64,000 nt of DNA, taken from Magicicada septendecula (taxonomy: Eukaryota > Arthropoda > Insecta > Hemiptera > Cicadidae). The position numbers and the translations under genes are program-made. Under the pieces are notes generated by a model. It did not search any database, was not told where the DNA came from, and saw only the letters and a list, made by a program, of their open reading frames with translations. Shown in pieces: positions 19,231 to 33,433 of this stretch (the stretch's first letter is position 1; each line of letters begins with the position of its first letter). Location: NCBI GenBank assembly GCA_034769895.1, contig CM068368.1:691253877-691317876 (forward strand), in the 5' to 3' direction.

Positions 19231-21688
19231 TGTAATAAACTACGTATGGTGAGTCCTTCTTTGATCAGTCCCCCTCGTAGGAGTCGTCAATTTGTTATGG
19301 AATAAGTATGTTAGGTACTAGCGGTGAACCGTCCGTCTTATTCAAACCCCACTGTTGTAACCAATTTTGTAGAGAACTACTTGTTAATTATGTGAGGACG
19401 TATGTTATAGTATATACTGCACGATGGAAACGTCAAATTGTAAAGAAATCTTGTCTATGGGTGTAATTAGTTATAAGAGACTCCTGTGTAACAAATGCCA
19501 AGTAATACGTTGTAGGTGGCGATTCGTAACAATTAAAATGCTGTTACCTGGTTTAATTAATATGTTATTAACTAATATACCTTTCGGTTGTGACCGGTGA
19601 AACCCTCAGAACATAGATTATTAAGTCAACAAAATTAGAATAATGTTCCTGAATTTATAATGGTATTATTCTATAGACTTAACTTAGTTCTCAGTGGTTG
19701 TTTAATATGAGCAATATATATGGAGTATTTACTGAATGTAAGTGGTATTTGTTTCAACCCTAGTCACTCAATGATAAAAATTTCATTCAAATTTAGTATT
19801 AAAAAACCAGTTAGTTCAGCAATCTCCCGTCCCACCAGCTGCAAATTTTAAGCGGTGTTACTAGAAATAAGTGTACTTATAGGTTAGTTATTCGGAGTGT
19901 TTGTATCAATCTGTTTATAAATTATTACACCAACTACATATAGTATTTTCTCTGCAATGACTAAAACGTTATCTCATACAACAAATGTACTTTATTTATT
20001 TTTCTCTGATATTTAACAAGTTACGTTGTCTCAGACAAACAATAAGACGATCAAATCGACTATCCCAACATATATCGATTCTTAATTATTCAAACTCTAA
20101 ATAACATATACTCTTGAAAATAATGACAAATATTTCTTATCCCAGGGTTCGTATAGTTCTTTGAACCATTAGTAAGGCCAGGTAAAATACATAATTAAGG
20201 TTGTTCAATTTACAAAATAATATTATTTACTTAAATTACAATGGAATGAAAATAAGTTGTTTTTTACCAAACCGACGAAACTTCGGCTGGCGGTGAACGT
20301 TTGTCAACAGTGTATTTGGCCAAAATGCGGGTTATCTCGTCTTCCTCCAGTGGAACTGCTCTGATTTTCAATAAAATTGATGATGGTGTGTACTTGGTAA
20401 ATCCTCAGGAGATCTTCTGGCTTCTATTCTTCTTTTGCGGTCTTCACAAGTCTTGGTCCCAGTGAATTGGAATTAGGATAGCTTCTGCTGCCAATGAAGG
20501 TTATTTCGTCCAACCGAGTCTTCTGTATTTCCAATAATCCCGTTAATTCAGGTTTTAACTCTTTACTGGTCTTCGATTTATAGCATGAAATGGTTTAATA
20601 CCAAATTCAGCGGAATTATTTAGTGAATGAGGTGAGATGCTTTCAATTCTCTTTTATTGTATTCATTGATAATTTAGAGGGTTATTTAATTTGTATGATT
20701 CATTAACATTCAAGTATAATTGTTTTGCAAAAATGCTTTTTCAATTTGGATATATATTTTCTTTATATTTATTCATATATTTTAAACATATCGGTCCATC
20801 TCAATCTAATAGCTTGTAACAATCAGAACGAATTAATCCAAAATCAACAACTGCTTATATATCAGTTGCCTTAACAACCACGTTTTCTATATATCCTTGA
20901 TATAGAATATTACTACTCCTTTCCAATAAAATACTCCATGCTTGGATTAATCTTGAATCACATAAAATTCTCCCCTAACCTTCCTTACTAAACAGTAAAT
21001 GTTTTACTAGAGTTTCGTTGGACTGGGTTTACTAAAAAGGTATTAATTTCCTTTCACTAATATGGAATTTAGGCCTATAGATTCATTTACAACCATTATA
21101 ACATTATTTGGTTTTTTTAACTTAATTTTATTTTTTACCTGACCTACTGTACAATTAATTATTGGTTACATAGTTAATTACATGAATTTTAATTTACTGG
21201 TGGTTATTTGTTTTTATATTAATTAATTGGTTCTGGAACCCTTAATTAATTTATGACAGTTTATAAACATTAATTAGAATAACAGTATTTTTCAATTTTA
21301 TACAATACTGACAACTTAGTATAGTGCCTAACATTGGTAACTATACTGGGCTGTATAAAAACAAATCTAATATAAATATAAACATAATTATTGAATAAGT
21401 ATTATTATCAAACAACATCATTTCATTTTTAACATATTCAACATACAATATAAATACTCTGTAGACCTTAACATGTCACAGTACAAAACAAACATTTCAT
21501 TACATCCAATCATTCATTGGTCTGGCTCTTTTACATTTAATATTAGTCATTGACCCCTTTTTACTTGAGGTACTTCTCAAACACATGAACTATTGAACAA
21601 CCTTAAGTCAGGGTATGGTCCTTGACCATATTTCATTCAATTTTTTATGTAACGTTGGGGAACCTCAACTATGTTACGTTACATAACA
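19231..21688 (-). repeat. Candidate LTR, copy 5, with 53-bp deletion (2458 bp)
   Basis: A 53-base segment present in all other copies is missing at the 21258/21259 junction, between TATGACA and GTTTATA. It removes part of the presumptive U3, with only a CA in common at the breakpoints. Confidence 0.6.
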
Positions 21689-21698
21689 CCCCCCCTTC
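21689..21698 (-). other. PPT, unit 5
   Basis: Seven G then TGTTATG on the minus strand. Confidence 0.6.
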
Positions 21699-22960
21699 GA
21701 AATAAGTTTATTTTGGTATAAACAAAGTTTAGCAAGAAATAAACTCCTAACTTGTATTTGGCCAAACTGGTTTCCTATTTATGGTACTTTTATATTTCAT
21801 AATTATCCGTTATATTATTATCATTTCTTCGTTCCTTCTTAAAATCAATTATTTCCCAAGTTTAAATCTTATTTCTATAATCATTCTTGTGACATTCTTT
21901 ATTAATTATACATTTTGGATCTGGTTTTATTTAATTCTCTATATTTATTTGTGAGTTTTCCCTCTAATATTTAATTTTCCTAAACCTCCCTAACATTATA
22001 ACTGGAATCGAATCGGTGGTGCTCTATCGGCTAACCAATTACCGTAGTCCGTTACATACTTTCTGGGATCAGAGGAACATCATCTCTGCCCAGTCAAATG
22101 ATTGCTGGAATATTCTACAGTCAATCTTCATTAATAAACCTCGTAAGGTAGTCATCATGTGACCTTCAATAAAATAATAAATAACAATCATATTCTAGGG
22201 ATTATTCACTGTACTTTAACTCAGATCATATTATTTCTTCATATTAATTCTTCCTTCTATGATACACTTTTTCTCTCCAATACTTGGCTATTTTATTGAC
22301 ATTTATTAATTGGTTTTTTTACGGATAATTCTTAAATATTTGTTTTTTTTTCTTTTCTTTTGATCCTTTTGAGGGTTTCTATTTTGGCTTCTTCATTCTC
22401 TTATCTTCATTGGCTCATATTCCTTTGTGATCAATACAGCTGGTTATGAGATTTTGGTCAGTACTATACATTACATTATGTAGTTATATTCTTCTGGCAC
22501 AATCATTATTATTTCTTTTACATTCTAAATTATATTTCTCACTATTATGTTATATTAGATAAACTCATTTCGTCTTTTGGTTTTGATGATTTTTTATTAG
22601 GTTGAATCAGTGTTATTTTTTTTTTTTTTCATATTAGTTTAATGCAATTTCTTCTAAATTGTATAGTAAGGTGTTCTTACTTATTTTTCGACTTTGGTTG
22701 TTTTTTTTATCTTCAAAATTCTCTTTCTTATATACCTCATAAATTGTTTTCTTAGATACTTGTTTGTAAGTTGATCTTACTTCATTTTTTGAATTTTGGG
22801 GTTTTAGTCTCTTCACTTTAAATTATACTGTTTCTGAATAATTATTGAGTAAGTTGTTCTTACAGTTTCTTTAGAATTTTGGGTTTTTATTTACAATGGG
22901 TTGCTTGGTCCTGTATCCATAAAATCCGTCCCTTTTCATTATATTCTGTTTGGAATCTAT
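21699..22960 (-). other. 3' non-coding internal segment, unit 5
   Basis: Hairpin trio at 22666, 22766 and 22849; T14 run. The patch near 22360-22385 has the GGGTTTCTATTTTGG form otherwise seen only in unit 1. Confidence 0.6.
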
Positions 22961-24268
22961 TTAACCGTGGTCCATTATTTCCTCTATACTGGTTGTTCGG
23001 GTCTCTCTAGTGTATAGAGTTATTTCTGTCCTTGTGACATATCTCACTATCAGGTAGTTCCGCCATTTTGTTGTTATAAAACTTTCATTCATGCTGAAGT
23101 CTACCATCGTTTTTCGAGCTGATTCTTCTGCACAGTTTCTTAATTGTCCAAATGGTTCATACATAATTTCCAGAAGTCCTCCATGCTCCTTAGTTAGTTT
23201 TGGCCTTTTTGGTCCTTCTAGTCCATCTGGGAATTCAAGTATGGTTCGTTTAAAGTTTCTCACTTGCCTTACTTCTCTGTTTTCCGTAATTGGTCTATTA
23301 TGTAGCTGAACCAACCCCCTTTTAATCATTTCCAATTCTTCCCTTGTATTCATTAATTTCCTTTGACGTGTTTGCCTTATTTTCTTGATATTCTCTTTCC
23401 TGGTTTGGATATTCTCTTTGTTCTTTCTATTTTTATTTTTAGATGGCTCTGCATTTTGGTCTTCTTTAATTTCTGTTTCCTTTCTCCCTTCAGAAGTGGT
23501 TTTTAGTGTTTCATTCATTTTCTTGAAACGTTCTATCCACTGTCCAAGTTGTTGTCGCTCCTTATCACTCATTTTCCTATCATATTCTTCGATTACCTTA
23601 CCGAATTTTTTAAAAAACTTGTCCCTCCATTCCTCAAAGCTTTCCTCCTTCTTTTGTTCTGGTATTTGCTTCTGTTGCTTCACTTTGACTATTTTTACTT
23701 CTTTTTGTACATTGGGTTGTTCTATCTTTTTATTATTTGGCATCTCTCTAAATCCTTCTATTTGATTATGTTTCTTCCTCCAGTGACACATATCTTCTCG
23801 GGATAGTTCAAACATCACCCTGATCCATTCCCTTAATTCTGTGTTTTCTGTTTGTATTGGGTTTTCAGGTGGTCTTATTTCTCGTTTCCATTGTTCATAG
23901 TCTTCCTGAGTATATTGTTCTGTCACTTGGGCGTATACTCCTGTTCTTTCGGTTTTCATTTGTTCTTCATTATCGTCCCATCTTTCCCAATCTTCTTCAG
24001 TCATCCTTTCCACCTTGTTATCGTCTTTTTCGTTATTCGTCCCAATAGTCTTTTCTTTATTACACCTGGCATCTAACTCCCACATTTCATCATAAATGTC
24101 TCTCAAAGTCATTTTGCCGTTTGGTGTTCCCATTGCATTCGCGCGACTCATTTGCGCTCCTTCGTGATCGGTGGCGTTCTTGTTAATATACTCCATATCC
24201 TTGCTGAATGTTTTAAATAGCGCCGTCATCCATTCCGCGTAGCTTAGTCGTCTTTCTTGTTCGGGCAT
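22961..24268 (-). CDS. Unrecognised 435-aa gag-position protein, unit 5 (intact)
   Basis: Same protein as unit 1; start ATG at 24268. Confidence 0.6.
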   Translation of the reverse strand: MPEQERRLSYAEWMTALFKTFSKDMEYINKNATDHEGAQMSRANAMGTPNGKMTLRDIYDEMWELDARCNKEKTIGTNNEKDDNKVERMTEEDWERWDDNEEQMKTERTGVYAQVTEQYTQEDYEQWKREIRPPENPIQTENTELREWIRVMFELSREDMCHWRKKHNQIEGFREMPNNKKIEQPNVQKEVKIVKVKQQKQIPEQKKEESFEEWRDKFFKKFGKVIEEYDRKMSDKERQQLGQWIERFKKMNETLKTTSEGRKETEIKEDQNAEPSKNKNRKNKENIQTRKENIKKIRQTRQRKLMNTREELEMIKRGLVQLHNRPITENREVRQVRNFKRTILEFPDGLEGPKRPKLTKEHGGLLEIMYEPFGQLRNCAEESARKTMVDFSMNESFITTKWRNYLIVRYVTRTEITLYTRETRTTSIEEIMDHG

Positions 24269-24396
24269 TTTCGTTATTCGTAACGTAATTTCGTTATTCG
24301 TAATTTCGTTCGTAAGCTCTTTATTGCATTCCTGTGCCTCTAATGGTTGCCTGCTCAAGTTAAGTAACAAATAATATGATTTTTTACTTAACTAAA

Positions 24397-24415
24397 GCCC
24401 ACTCGTTGAGCGCCA
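24397..24415 (-). other. PBS-like site, unit 5
   Basis: Identical 19-mer. Confidence 0.55.
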
Positions 24416-24418
24416 ATT

Positions 24419-26925
24419 TGTAATAAACTACGTATGGTGAGTCCTTCTTTGATCAGTCCCCCTCGTAGGAGTCGTCAATTTGTTATGGAATAAGTATGTT
24501 AGGTACTAGCGGTGAACCGTCCGTCTTATTCAAACCCCACTGTTGTAACCAATTTTGTAGAGAACTACTTGTTAATTATGTGAGGACGTATGTTATAGTA
24601 TATACTGCACGATGGAAACGTCAAATTGTAAAGAAATCTTGTCTATGGGTGTAATTAGTTATAAGAGACTCCTGTGTAACAAATGCCAAGTAATACGTTG
24701 TAGGTGGCGATTCGTAACAATTAAAATGCTGTTACCTGGTTTAATTAATATGTTATTAACTAATATACCTTTCGGTTGTGACCGGTGAAACCCTCAGAAC
24801 ATAGATTATTAAGTCAACAAAATTAGAATAATGTTCCTGAATTTATAATGGTATTATTCTATAGACTTAACTTAGTTCTCAGTGGTTGTTTAATATGAGC
24901 AATATATATGGAGTATTTACTGAATGTAAGTGGTATTTGTTTCAACCCTAGTCACTCAATGATAAAAATTTCATTCAAATTTAGTATTAAAAAACCAGTT
25001 AGTTCAGCAATCTCCCGTCCCACCAGCTGCAAATTTTAAGCGGTGTTACTAGAAATAAGTGTACTTATAGGTTAGTTATTCGGAGTGTTTGTATCAATCT
25101 GTTTATAAATTATTACACCAACTACATATAGTATTTTCTCTGCAATGACTAAAACGTTATCTCATACAACAAATGTACTTTATTTATTTTTCTCTGATAT
25201 TTAACAAGTTACGTTGTCTCAGACAAACAATAAGACGATCCAATCGACTATCCCAACATATATCGATTCTTAATTATTCAAACTCTAAATAACATATACT
25301 CTTGAAAATAATGACAAATATTTCTTATCCCAGGGTTCGTATAGTTCTTTGAACCATTAGTAAGGCCAGGTAAAATACATAATTAAGGTTGTTCAATTTA
25401 CAAAATAATATTATTTACTTAAATTACAATGGAATGAAAATAAGTTGTTTTTTACCAAACCGACGAAACTTCGGCTGGCGGTGAACGTTTGTCAACAGTG
25501 TATTTGGCCAAAATGCGGGTTATCTCGTCTTCCTCCAGTGGAACTGCTCTGATTTTCAATAAAATTGATGATGGTGTGTACTTGGTAAATCCTCAGGAGA
25601 TCTTCTGGCTTCTATTCTTCTTTTGCGGTCTTCACAAGTCTTGGTCCCAGTGAATTGGAATTAGGATAGCTTCTGCTGCCAATGAAGGTTATTTCGTCCA
25701 ACCGAGTCTTCTGTATTTCCAATAATCCCGTTAATTCAGGTTTTAACTCTTTACTGGTCTTCGATTTATAGCATGAAATGGTTTAATACCAAATTCAGCG
25801 GAATTATTTAGTGAATGAGGTGAGATGCTTTCAATTCTCTTTTATTGTATTCATTGATAATTTAGAGGGTTATTTAATTTGTATGATTCATTAACATTCA
25901 AGTATAATTGTTTTGCAAAAATGCTTTTTCAATTTGGATATATATTTTCTTTATATTTATTCATATATTTTAAACATATCGGTCCATCTCAATCTAATAG
26001 CTTGTAACAATCAGAACGAATTAATCCAAAATCAACAACTGCTTATATATCAGTTGCCTTAACAACCACGTTTTCTATATATCCTTGATATAGAATATTA
26101 CTACTCCTTTCCAATAAAATACTCCATGCTTGGATTAATCTTGAATCACATAAAATTCTCCCCTAACCTTCCTTACTAAACAGTAAATGTTTTACTAGAG
26201 TTTCGTTGGACTGGGTTTACTAAAAAGGTATTAATTTCCTTTCACTAATATGGAATTTAGGCCTATAGATTCATTTACAACCATTATAACATTATTTGGT
26301 TTTTTAACTTAATTTTCTTTTTTACCTGACCTACTGTACAATTAATTATTGGTTACATAGTTAATTACATGAATTTTAATTTACTGGTGGTTATTTGTTT
26401 TTATATTAATTAATTGGTTCTGGAACCCTTTATTAATTTATGACATAATTGTCAGAACTACTTGTTAGACTTGAAACACTGGTCACACTCCTGATCCAGT
26501 TTATAAACATTAATTAGAATAACAGTATTTTTCAATTTTATACAATACTGACAACTTAGTATAGTGCCTAACATTGGTAACTATACTGGGCTGTATAAAA
26601 ACAAATCTAATATAAATATAAACATAATTATTGAATAAGTATTATTATCAAACAACATCATTTCATTTTTAACATATTCAACATACAATATAAATACTCT
26701 GTAGACCTTAACATGTCACAGTACAAAACAAACATTTCATTACATCCAATCATTCATTGGTCTGGCTCTTTTACATTTAATATTAGTCATTGACCCCTTT
26801 TTACTTGAGGTACTTCTCAAACACATGAACTATTGAACAACCTTAAGTCAGGGTATGGTCCTTGACCATATTTCATTCAATTTTTTATGTAACGGGGAAC
26901 CTCAACTATGTTACGTTACATAACA
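24419..26925 (-). repeat. Candidate LTR, copy 6 (2507 bp)
   Basis: Has the GTT-less TAACGGGG form at its 5' end and one T fewer in the T-run near 26300. Confidence 0.6.
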
Positions 26926-26935
26926 CCCCCCCTTC
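26926..26935 (-). other. PPT, unit 6
   Basis: Seven G then TGTTATG on the minus strand. Confidence 0.6.
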
Positions 26936-28197
26936 GAAATAAGTTTATTTTGGTATAAACAAAGTTTAGCAAGAAATAAACTCCTAACTTGTATTTGGCC
27001 AAACTGGTTTCCTATTTATGGTACTTTTATATTTCATAATTATCCGTTATATTATTATCATTTCTTCGTTCCTTCTTAAAATCAATTATTTCCCAAGTTT
27101 AAATATTATTTCTATAATCATTCTTGTGACATTCTTTATTAATTATACATTTTGGATCTGGTTTTATTTAATTCTCTATATTTATTTGTGAGTTTTCCCT
27201 CTAATATTTAATTTTCCTAAACCTCCCTAACATTATAACTGGAATCGAATCGGTGGTGCTCTATCGGCTAACCAATTACCGTAGTCCGTTACATACTTTC
27301 TGGGATCAGAGGAACATCATCTCTGCCCAGTCAAATGATTGCTGGAATATTCTACAGTCAATCTTCATTAATAAACCTCGTAAGGTAGTCATCATGTGAC
27401 CTTCAATAAAATAATAAATAACAATCATATTCTAGGGATTATTCACTGTACTTTAACTCAGATCATATTATTTCTTCATATTAATTCTTCCTTCTATGAT
27501 ACACTTTTTCTCTCCAATACTTGGCTATTTTATTGACATTTATTAATTGGTTTTTTTACGGATAATTCTTAAATATTTGTTTTTTTTTCGTTTCTTGTGA
27601 TCCTTTTGAGGGTTCCATTTTGGCTTCTTCATTCTCTTATCTTCATTGGCTCATATTCCTTTGTGATCAATACAGCTGGTTATGAGATTTTGGTCAGTAC
27701 TATACATTACATTATGTAGTTATATTCTTCTGGCACAATCATTATTATTTCTTTTACATTCTAAATTATATTTCTCACTATTATGTTATATTAGATAAAC
27801 TCATTTCGTCTTTTGGTTTTGATGATTTTTTATTAGGTTGAATCAGTGTTATTTTTTTTTTTTTTTCATATTAGTTTAATGCAATTTCTTCTAAATTGTA
27901 TAGTAAGGTGTTCTTACTTATTTTTCGACTTTGGTTGTTTTTTTTATCTTCAAAATTCTCTTTCTTATATACCTCATAAATTGTTTTCTTAGATACTTGT
28001 TTGTAAGTTGATCTTACTTCATTTTTTGAATTTTGGGGTTTTAGTCTCTTCACTTTAAATTATACTGTTTCTGAATAATTATTGAGTAAGTTGTTCTTAC
28101 AGTTTCTTTAGAATTTTGGGTTTTTATTTACAATGGGTTGCTTGGTCCTGTATCCATAAAATCCGTCCCTTTTCATTATATTCTGTTTGGAATCTAT
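26936..28197 (-). other. 3' non-coding internal segment, unit 6
   Basis: Hairpin trio at 27903, 28003 and 28086; T15 run. Private changes near 27105 and 27590. Confidence 0.6.
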
Positions 28198-29505
28198 TTA
28201 ACCGTGGTCCATTATTTCCTCTATACTGGTTGTTCGGGTCTCTCTAGTGTATAGAGTTATTTCTGTCCTTGTGACATATCTCACTATCAGGTAGTTCCGC
28301 CATTTTGTTGTTATAAAACTTTCATTCATGCTGAAGTCTACCATCGTTTTTCGAGCTGATTCTTCTGCACAGTTTCTTAATTGTCCAAATGGTTCATACA
28401 TAATTTCCAGAAGTCCTCCATGCTCCTTAGTTAGTTTTGGCCTTTTTGGTCCTTCTAGTCCATCTGGGAATTCAAGTATGGTACGTTTAAAGTTTCTCAC
28501 TTGCCTTACTTCTCTGTTTTCCGTAATTGGTCTATTATGTAGCTGAACCAACCCCCTTTTAATCATTTCCAATTCTTCCCTTGTATTCATTAATTTCCTT
28601 TGACGTGTTTGCCTTATTTTCTTGATATTCTCTTTCCTGGTTTGGATATTCTCTTTGTTCTTTCTATTTTTATTTTTAGATGGCTCTGCATTTTGGTCTT
28701 CTTTAATTTCTGTTTCCTTTCTCCCTTCAGAAGTGGTTTTTAGTGTTTCATTCATTTTCTTGAAACGTTCTATCCACTGTCCAAGTTGTTGTCGCTCCTT
28801 ATCACTCATTTTCCTATCATATTCTTCGATTACCTTACCGAATTTTTTAAAAAACTTGTCCCTCCATTCCTCAAAGCTTTCCTCCTTCTTTTGTTCTGGT
28901 ATTTGCTTCTGTTGCTTCACTTTGACTATTTTTACTTCTTTTTGTACATTGGGTTGTTCTATCTTTTTATTATTTGGCATCTCTCTAAATCCTTCTATTT
29001 GATTATGTTTCTTCCTCCAGTGACACATATCTTCTCGGGATAGTTCAAACATCACCCTGATCCATTCCCTTAATTCTGTGTTTTCTGTTTGTATTGGGTT
29101 TTCAGGTTGTCTTATTTCTCGTTTCCATTGTTCATAGTCTTCCTGAGTATATTGTTCTGTCACTTGGGCGTATACTCCTGTTCTTTCGGTTTTCATTTGT
29201 TCTTCATTATCGTCCCATCTTTCCCAATCTTCTTCAGTCATCCTTTCCACCTTGTTATCGTCTTTTTCGTTATTCGTCCCAATAGTCTTTTCTTTATTAC
29301 ACCTGGCATCTAACTCCCACATTTCATCATAAATGTCTCTCAAAGTCATTTTGCCGTTTGGTGTTCCCATTGCATTCGCGCGACTCATTTGCGCTCCTTC
29401 GTGATCGGTGGCGTTCTTGTTAATATACTCCATATCCTTGCTGAATGTTTTAAATAGCGCCGTCATCCATTCCGCGTAGCTTAGTCGTCTTTCTTGTTCG
29501 GGCAT
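28198..29505 (-). CDS. Unrecognised 435-aa gag-position protein, unit 6 (intact)
   Basis: Full-length frame from ATG 29505 with one replacement, P133Q (EIRQPEN). It also carries a silent arginine codon change near 28482, the only clear synonymous change I noted within the coding frame. Confidence 0.6.
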   Translation of the reverse strand: MPEQERRLSYAEWMTALFKTFSKDMEYINKNATDHEGAQMSRANAMGTPNGKMTLRDIYDEMWELDARCNKEKTIGTNNEKDDNKVERMTEEDWERWDDNEEQMKTERTGVYAQVTEQYTQEDYEQWKREIRQPENPIQTENTELREWIRVMFELSREDMCHWRKKHNQIEGFREMPNNKKIEQPNVQKEVKIVKVKQQKQIPEQKKEESFEEWRDKFFKKFGKVIEEYDRKMSDKERQQLGQWIERFKKMNETLKTTSEGRKETEIKEDQNAEPSKNKNRKNKENIQTRKENIKKIRQTRQRKLMNTREELEMIKRGLVQLHNRPITENREVRQVRNFKRTILEFPDGLEGPKRPKLTKEHGGLLEIMYEPFGQLRNCAEESARKTMVDFSMNESFITTKWRNYLIVRYVTRTEITLYTRETRTTSIEEIMDHG

Positions 29506-29633
29506 TTTCGTTATTCGTAACGTAATTTCGTTATTCGTAATTTCGTTCGTAAGCTCTTTATTGCATTCCTGTGCCTCTAATGGTTGCCTGCTCAAGTTAA
29601 GTAACAAATAATATGATTTTTTACTTAACTAAA

Positions 29634-29652
29634 GCCCACTCGTTGAGCGCCA
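29634..29652 (-). other. PBS-like site, unit 6
   Basis: Identical 19-mer. Confidence 0.55.
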
Positions 29653-29655
29653 ATT

Positions 29656-32163
29656 TGTAATAAACTACGTATGGTGAGTCCTTCTTTGATCAGTCCCCCT
29701 CGTAGGAGTCGTCAATTTGTTATGGAATAAGTATGTTAGGTACTAGCGGTGAACCGTCCGTCTTATTCAAACCCCACTGTTGTAACCAATTTTGTAGAGA
29801 ACTACTTGTTAATTATGTGAGGACGTATGTTATAGTATATACTGCACGATGGAAACGTCAAATTGTAAAGAAATCTTGTCTATGGGTGTAATTAGTTATA
29901 AGAGACTCCTGTGTAACAAATGCCAAGTAATACGTTGTAGGTGGCGATTCGTAACAATTAAAATGCTGTTACCTGGTTTAATTAATATGTTATTAACTAA
30001 TATACCTTTCGGTTGTGACCGGTGAAACCCTCAGAACATAGATTATTAAGTCAACAAAATTAGAATAATGTTCCTGAATTTATAATGGTATTATTCTATA
30101 GACTTAACTTAGTTCTCAGTGGTTGTTTAATATGAGCAATATATATGGAGTATTTACTGAATGTAAGTGGTATTTGTTTCAACCCTAGTCACTCAATGAT
30201 AAAAATTTCATTCAAATTTAGTATTAAAAAACCAGTTAGTTCAGCAATCTCCCGTCCCACCAGCTGCAAATTTTAAGCGGTGTTACTAGAAATAAGTGTA
30301 CTTATAGGTTAGTTATTCGGAGTGTTTGTATCAATCTGTTTATAAATTATTACACCAACTACATATAGTATTTTCTCTGCAATGACTAAAACGTTATCTC
30401 ATACAATAAATGTACTTTATTTATTTTTCTCTGATATTTAACAAGTTACGTTGTCTCAGACAAACAATAAGACGATCCAATCGACTATCCCAACATATAT
30501 CGATTCTTAATTATTCAAACTCTAAATAACATATACTCTTGAAAATAATGACAAATATTTCTTATCCCAGGGTTCGTATAGTTCTTTGAACCATTAGTAA
30601 GGCCAGGTAAAATACATAATTAAGGTTGTTCAATTTACAAAATAATATTATTTACTTAAATTACAATGGAATGAAAATAAGTTGTTTTTTACCAAACCGA
30701 CGAAACTTCGGCTGGCGGTGAACGTTTGTCAACAGTGTATTTGGCCAAAATGCGGGTTATCTCGTCTTCCTCCAGTGGAACTGCTCTGATTTTCAATAAA
30801 ATTGATGATGGTGTGTACTTGGTAAATCCTCAGGAGATCTTCTGGCTTCTATTCTTCTTTTGCGGTCTTCACAAGTCTTGGTCCCAGTGAATTGGAATTA
30901 GGATAGCTTCTGCTGCCAATGAAGGTTATTTCGTCCAACCGAGTCTTCTGTATTTCCAATAATCACGTTAATTCAGGTTTTAACTCTTTACTGGTCTTCG
31001 ATTTATAGCATGAAATGGTTTAATACCAAATTCAGCGGAATTATTTAGTGAATGAGGTGAGATGCTTTCAATTCTCTTTTATTGTATTCATTGATAATTT
31101 AGAGGGTTATTTAATTTGTATGATTCATTAACATTCAAGTATAATTGTTTTGCAAAAATGCTTTTTCAATTTGGATATATATTTTCTTTATATTTATTCA
31201 TATATTTTAAACATATCGGTCCATCTCAATCTAATAGCTTGTAACAATCAGAACGAATTAATCCAAAATCAACAACTGCTTATATATCAGTTGCCTTAAC
31301 AACCACGTTTTCTATATATCCTTGATATAGAATATTACTACTCCTTTCCAATAAAATACTCCATGCTTGGATTAATCTTGAATCACATAAAATTCTCCCC
31401 TAACCTTCCTTACTAAACAGTAAATGTTTTACTAGAGTTTCGTTGGACTGGGTTTACTAAAAAGGTATTAATTTCCTTTCACTAATATGGAATTTAGGCC
31501 TATAGATTCATTTACAACCATTATAACATTATTTGGTTTTTTTAACTTAATTTTCTTTTTTACCTGACCTACTGTACAATTAATTATTGGTTACATAGTT
31601 AATTACATGAATTTTAATTTACTGGTGGTTATTTGTTTTTATATTAATTAATTGGTTCTGGAACCCTTTATTAATTTATGACATAATTGTCAGAACTACT
31701 TGTTAGACTTGAAACACTGGTCACACTCCTGATCCAGTTTATAAACATTAATTAGAATAACAGTATTTTTCAATTTTATACAATACTGACAACTTAGTAT
31801 AGTGCCTAACATTGGTAACTATACTGGGCTGTATAAAAACAAATCTAATATAAATATAAACATAATTATTGAATAAGTATTATTATCAAACAACATCATT
31901 TCATTTTTAACATATTCAACATACAATATAAATACTCTGTAGACCTTAACATGTCACAGTACAAAACAAACATTTCATTACATCCAATCATTCATTGGTC
32001 TGGCTCTTTTACATTTAATATTAGTCATTGACCCCTTTTTACTTGAGGTACTTCTCAAACACATGAACTATTGAACAACCTTAAGTCAGGGTATGGTCCT
32101 TGACCATATTTCATTCAATTTTTTATGTAACGGGGAACCTCAACTATGTTACGTTACATAACA
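29656..32163 (-). repeat. Candidate LTR, copy 7 (2508 bp)
   Basis: GTT-less 5' end, like copy 6. Shares AATCACG (near 30963) with the LTR at 13990-16500. Private change near 30406. Confidence 0.6.
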
Positions 32164-32173
32164 CCCCCCCTTC
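32164..32173 (-). other. PPT, unit 7
   Basis: Seven G then TGTTATG on the minus strand. Confidence 0.6.
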
Positions 32174-33433
32174 GAAATAAGTTTATTTTGGTATAAACAA
32201 AGTTTAGCAAGAAATAAACTCCTAACTTGTATTTGGCCAAACTGGTTTCCTATTTATGGTACTTTTATATTTCATAATTATCCGTTATATTATTATCATT
32301 TCTTCGTTCCTTCTTAAAATCAATTATTTCCCAAGTTTAAATCTTATTTCTATAATCATTCTTGTGACATTCTTTATTAATTATACATTTTGGATCTGGT
32401 TTTATTTAATTCTCTATATTTATTTGTGAGTTTTCCCTCTAATATTTAATTTTCCTAAACCTCCCTAACATTATAACTGGAATCGAATCGGTGGTGCTCT
32501 ATCGGCTAACCAATTACCGTAGTCCGTTACATACTTTCTGGGATCAGAGGAACATCATCTCTGCCCAGTCAAATGATTGCTGGAATATTCTACAGTCAAT
32601 CTTCATTAATAAACCTCGTAAGGTAGTCATCATGTGACCTTCAATAAAATAATAAATAACAATCATATTCTAGGGATTATTCACTGTACTTTAACTCAGA
32701 TCATATTATTTCTTCATATTAATTCTTCCTTCTATGATACACTTTTTCTCTCCAATACTTGGCTATTTTATTGACATTTATTAATTGGTTTTTTTACGGA
32801 TAATTCTTAAATATTTGTTTTTTTTTCTTTTCTTGTGATCCTTTTGAGGGTTCCATTTTGGCTTCTTCATTCTCTTATCTTCATTGGCTCATATTCCTTT
32901 GTGATCAATACAGCTGGTTATGAGATTTTGGTCAGTACTATACATTACATTATGTAGTTATATTCTTCTGGCACAATCATTATTATTTCTTTTACATTCT
33001 AAATTATATTTCTCACTATTATGTTATATTAGATAAACTCATTTCGTCTTTTGGTTTTGATGATTTTTTATTAGGTTGAATCAGTGTTATTTTTTTTTTT
33101 TTCATATTAGTTTAATGCAATTTCTTCTAAATTGTATAGTAAGGTGTTCTTACTTATTTTTCGACTTTGGTTGTTTTTTTTATCTTCAAAATTCTCTTTC
33201 TTATATACCTCATAAATTGTTTTCTTAGATACTTGTTTGTAAGTTGATCTTACTTCATTTTTTGAATTTTGGGGTTTTAGTCTCTTCACTTTAAATTATA
33301 CTGTTTCTGAATAATTATTGAGTAAGTTGTTCTTACAGTTTCTTTAGAATTTTGGGTTTTTATTTACAATGGGTTGCTTGGTCCTGTATCCATAAAATCC
33401 GTCCCTTTTCATTATATTCTGTTTGGAATCTAT
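32174..33433 (-). other. 3' non-coding internal segment, unit 7
   Basis: Hairpin trio at 33139, 33239 and 33322; shortest T-run (13). Confidence 0.6.
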
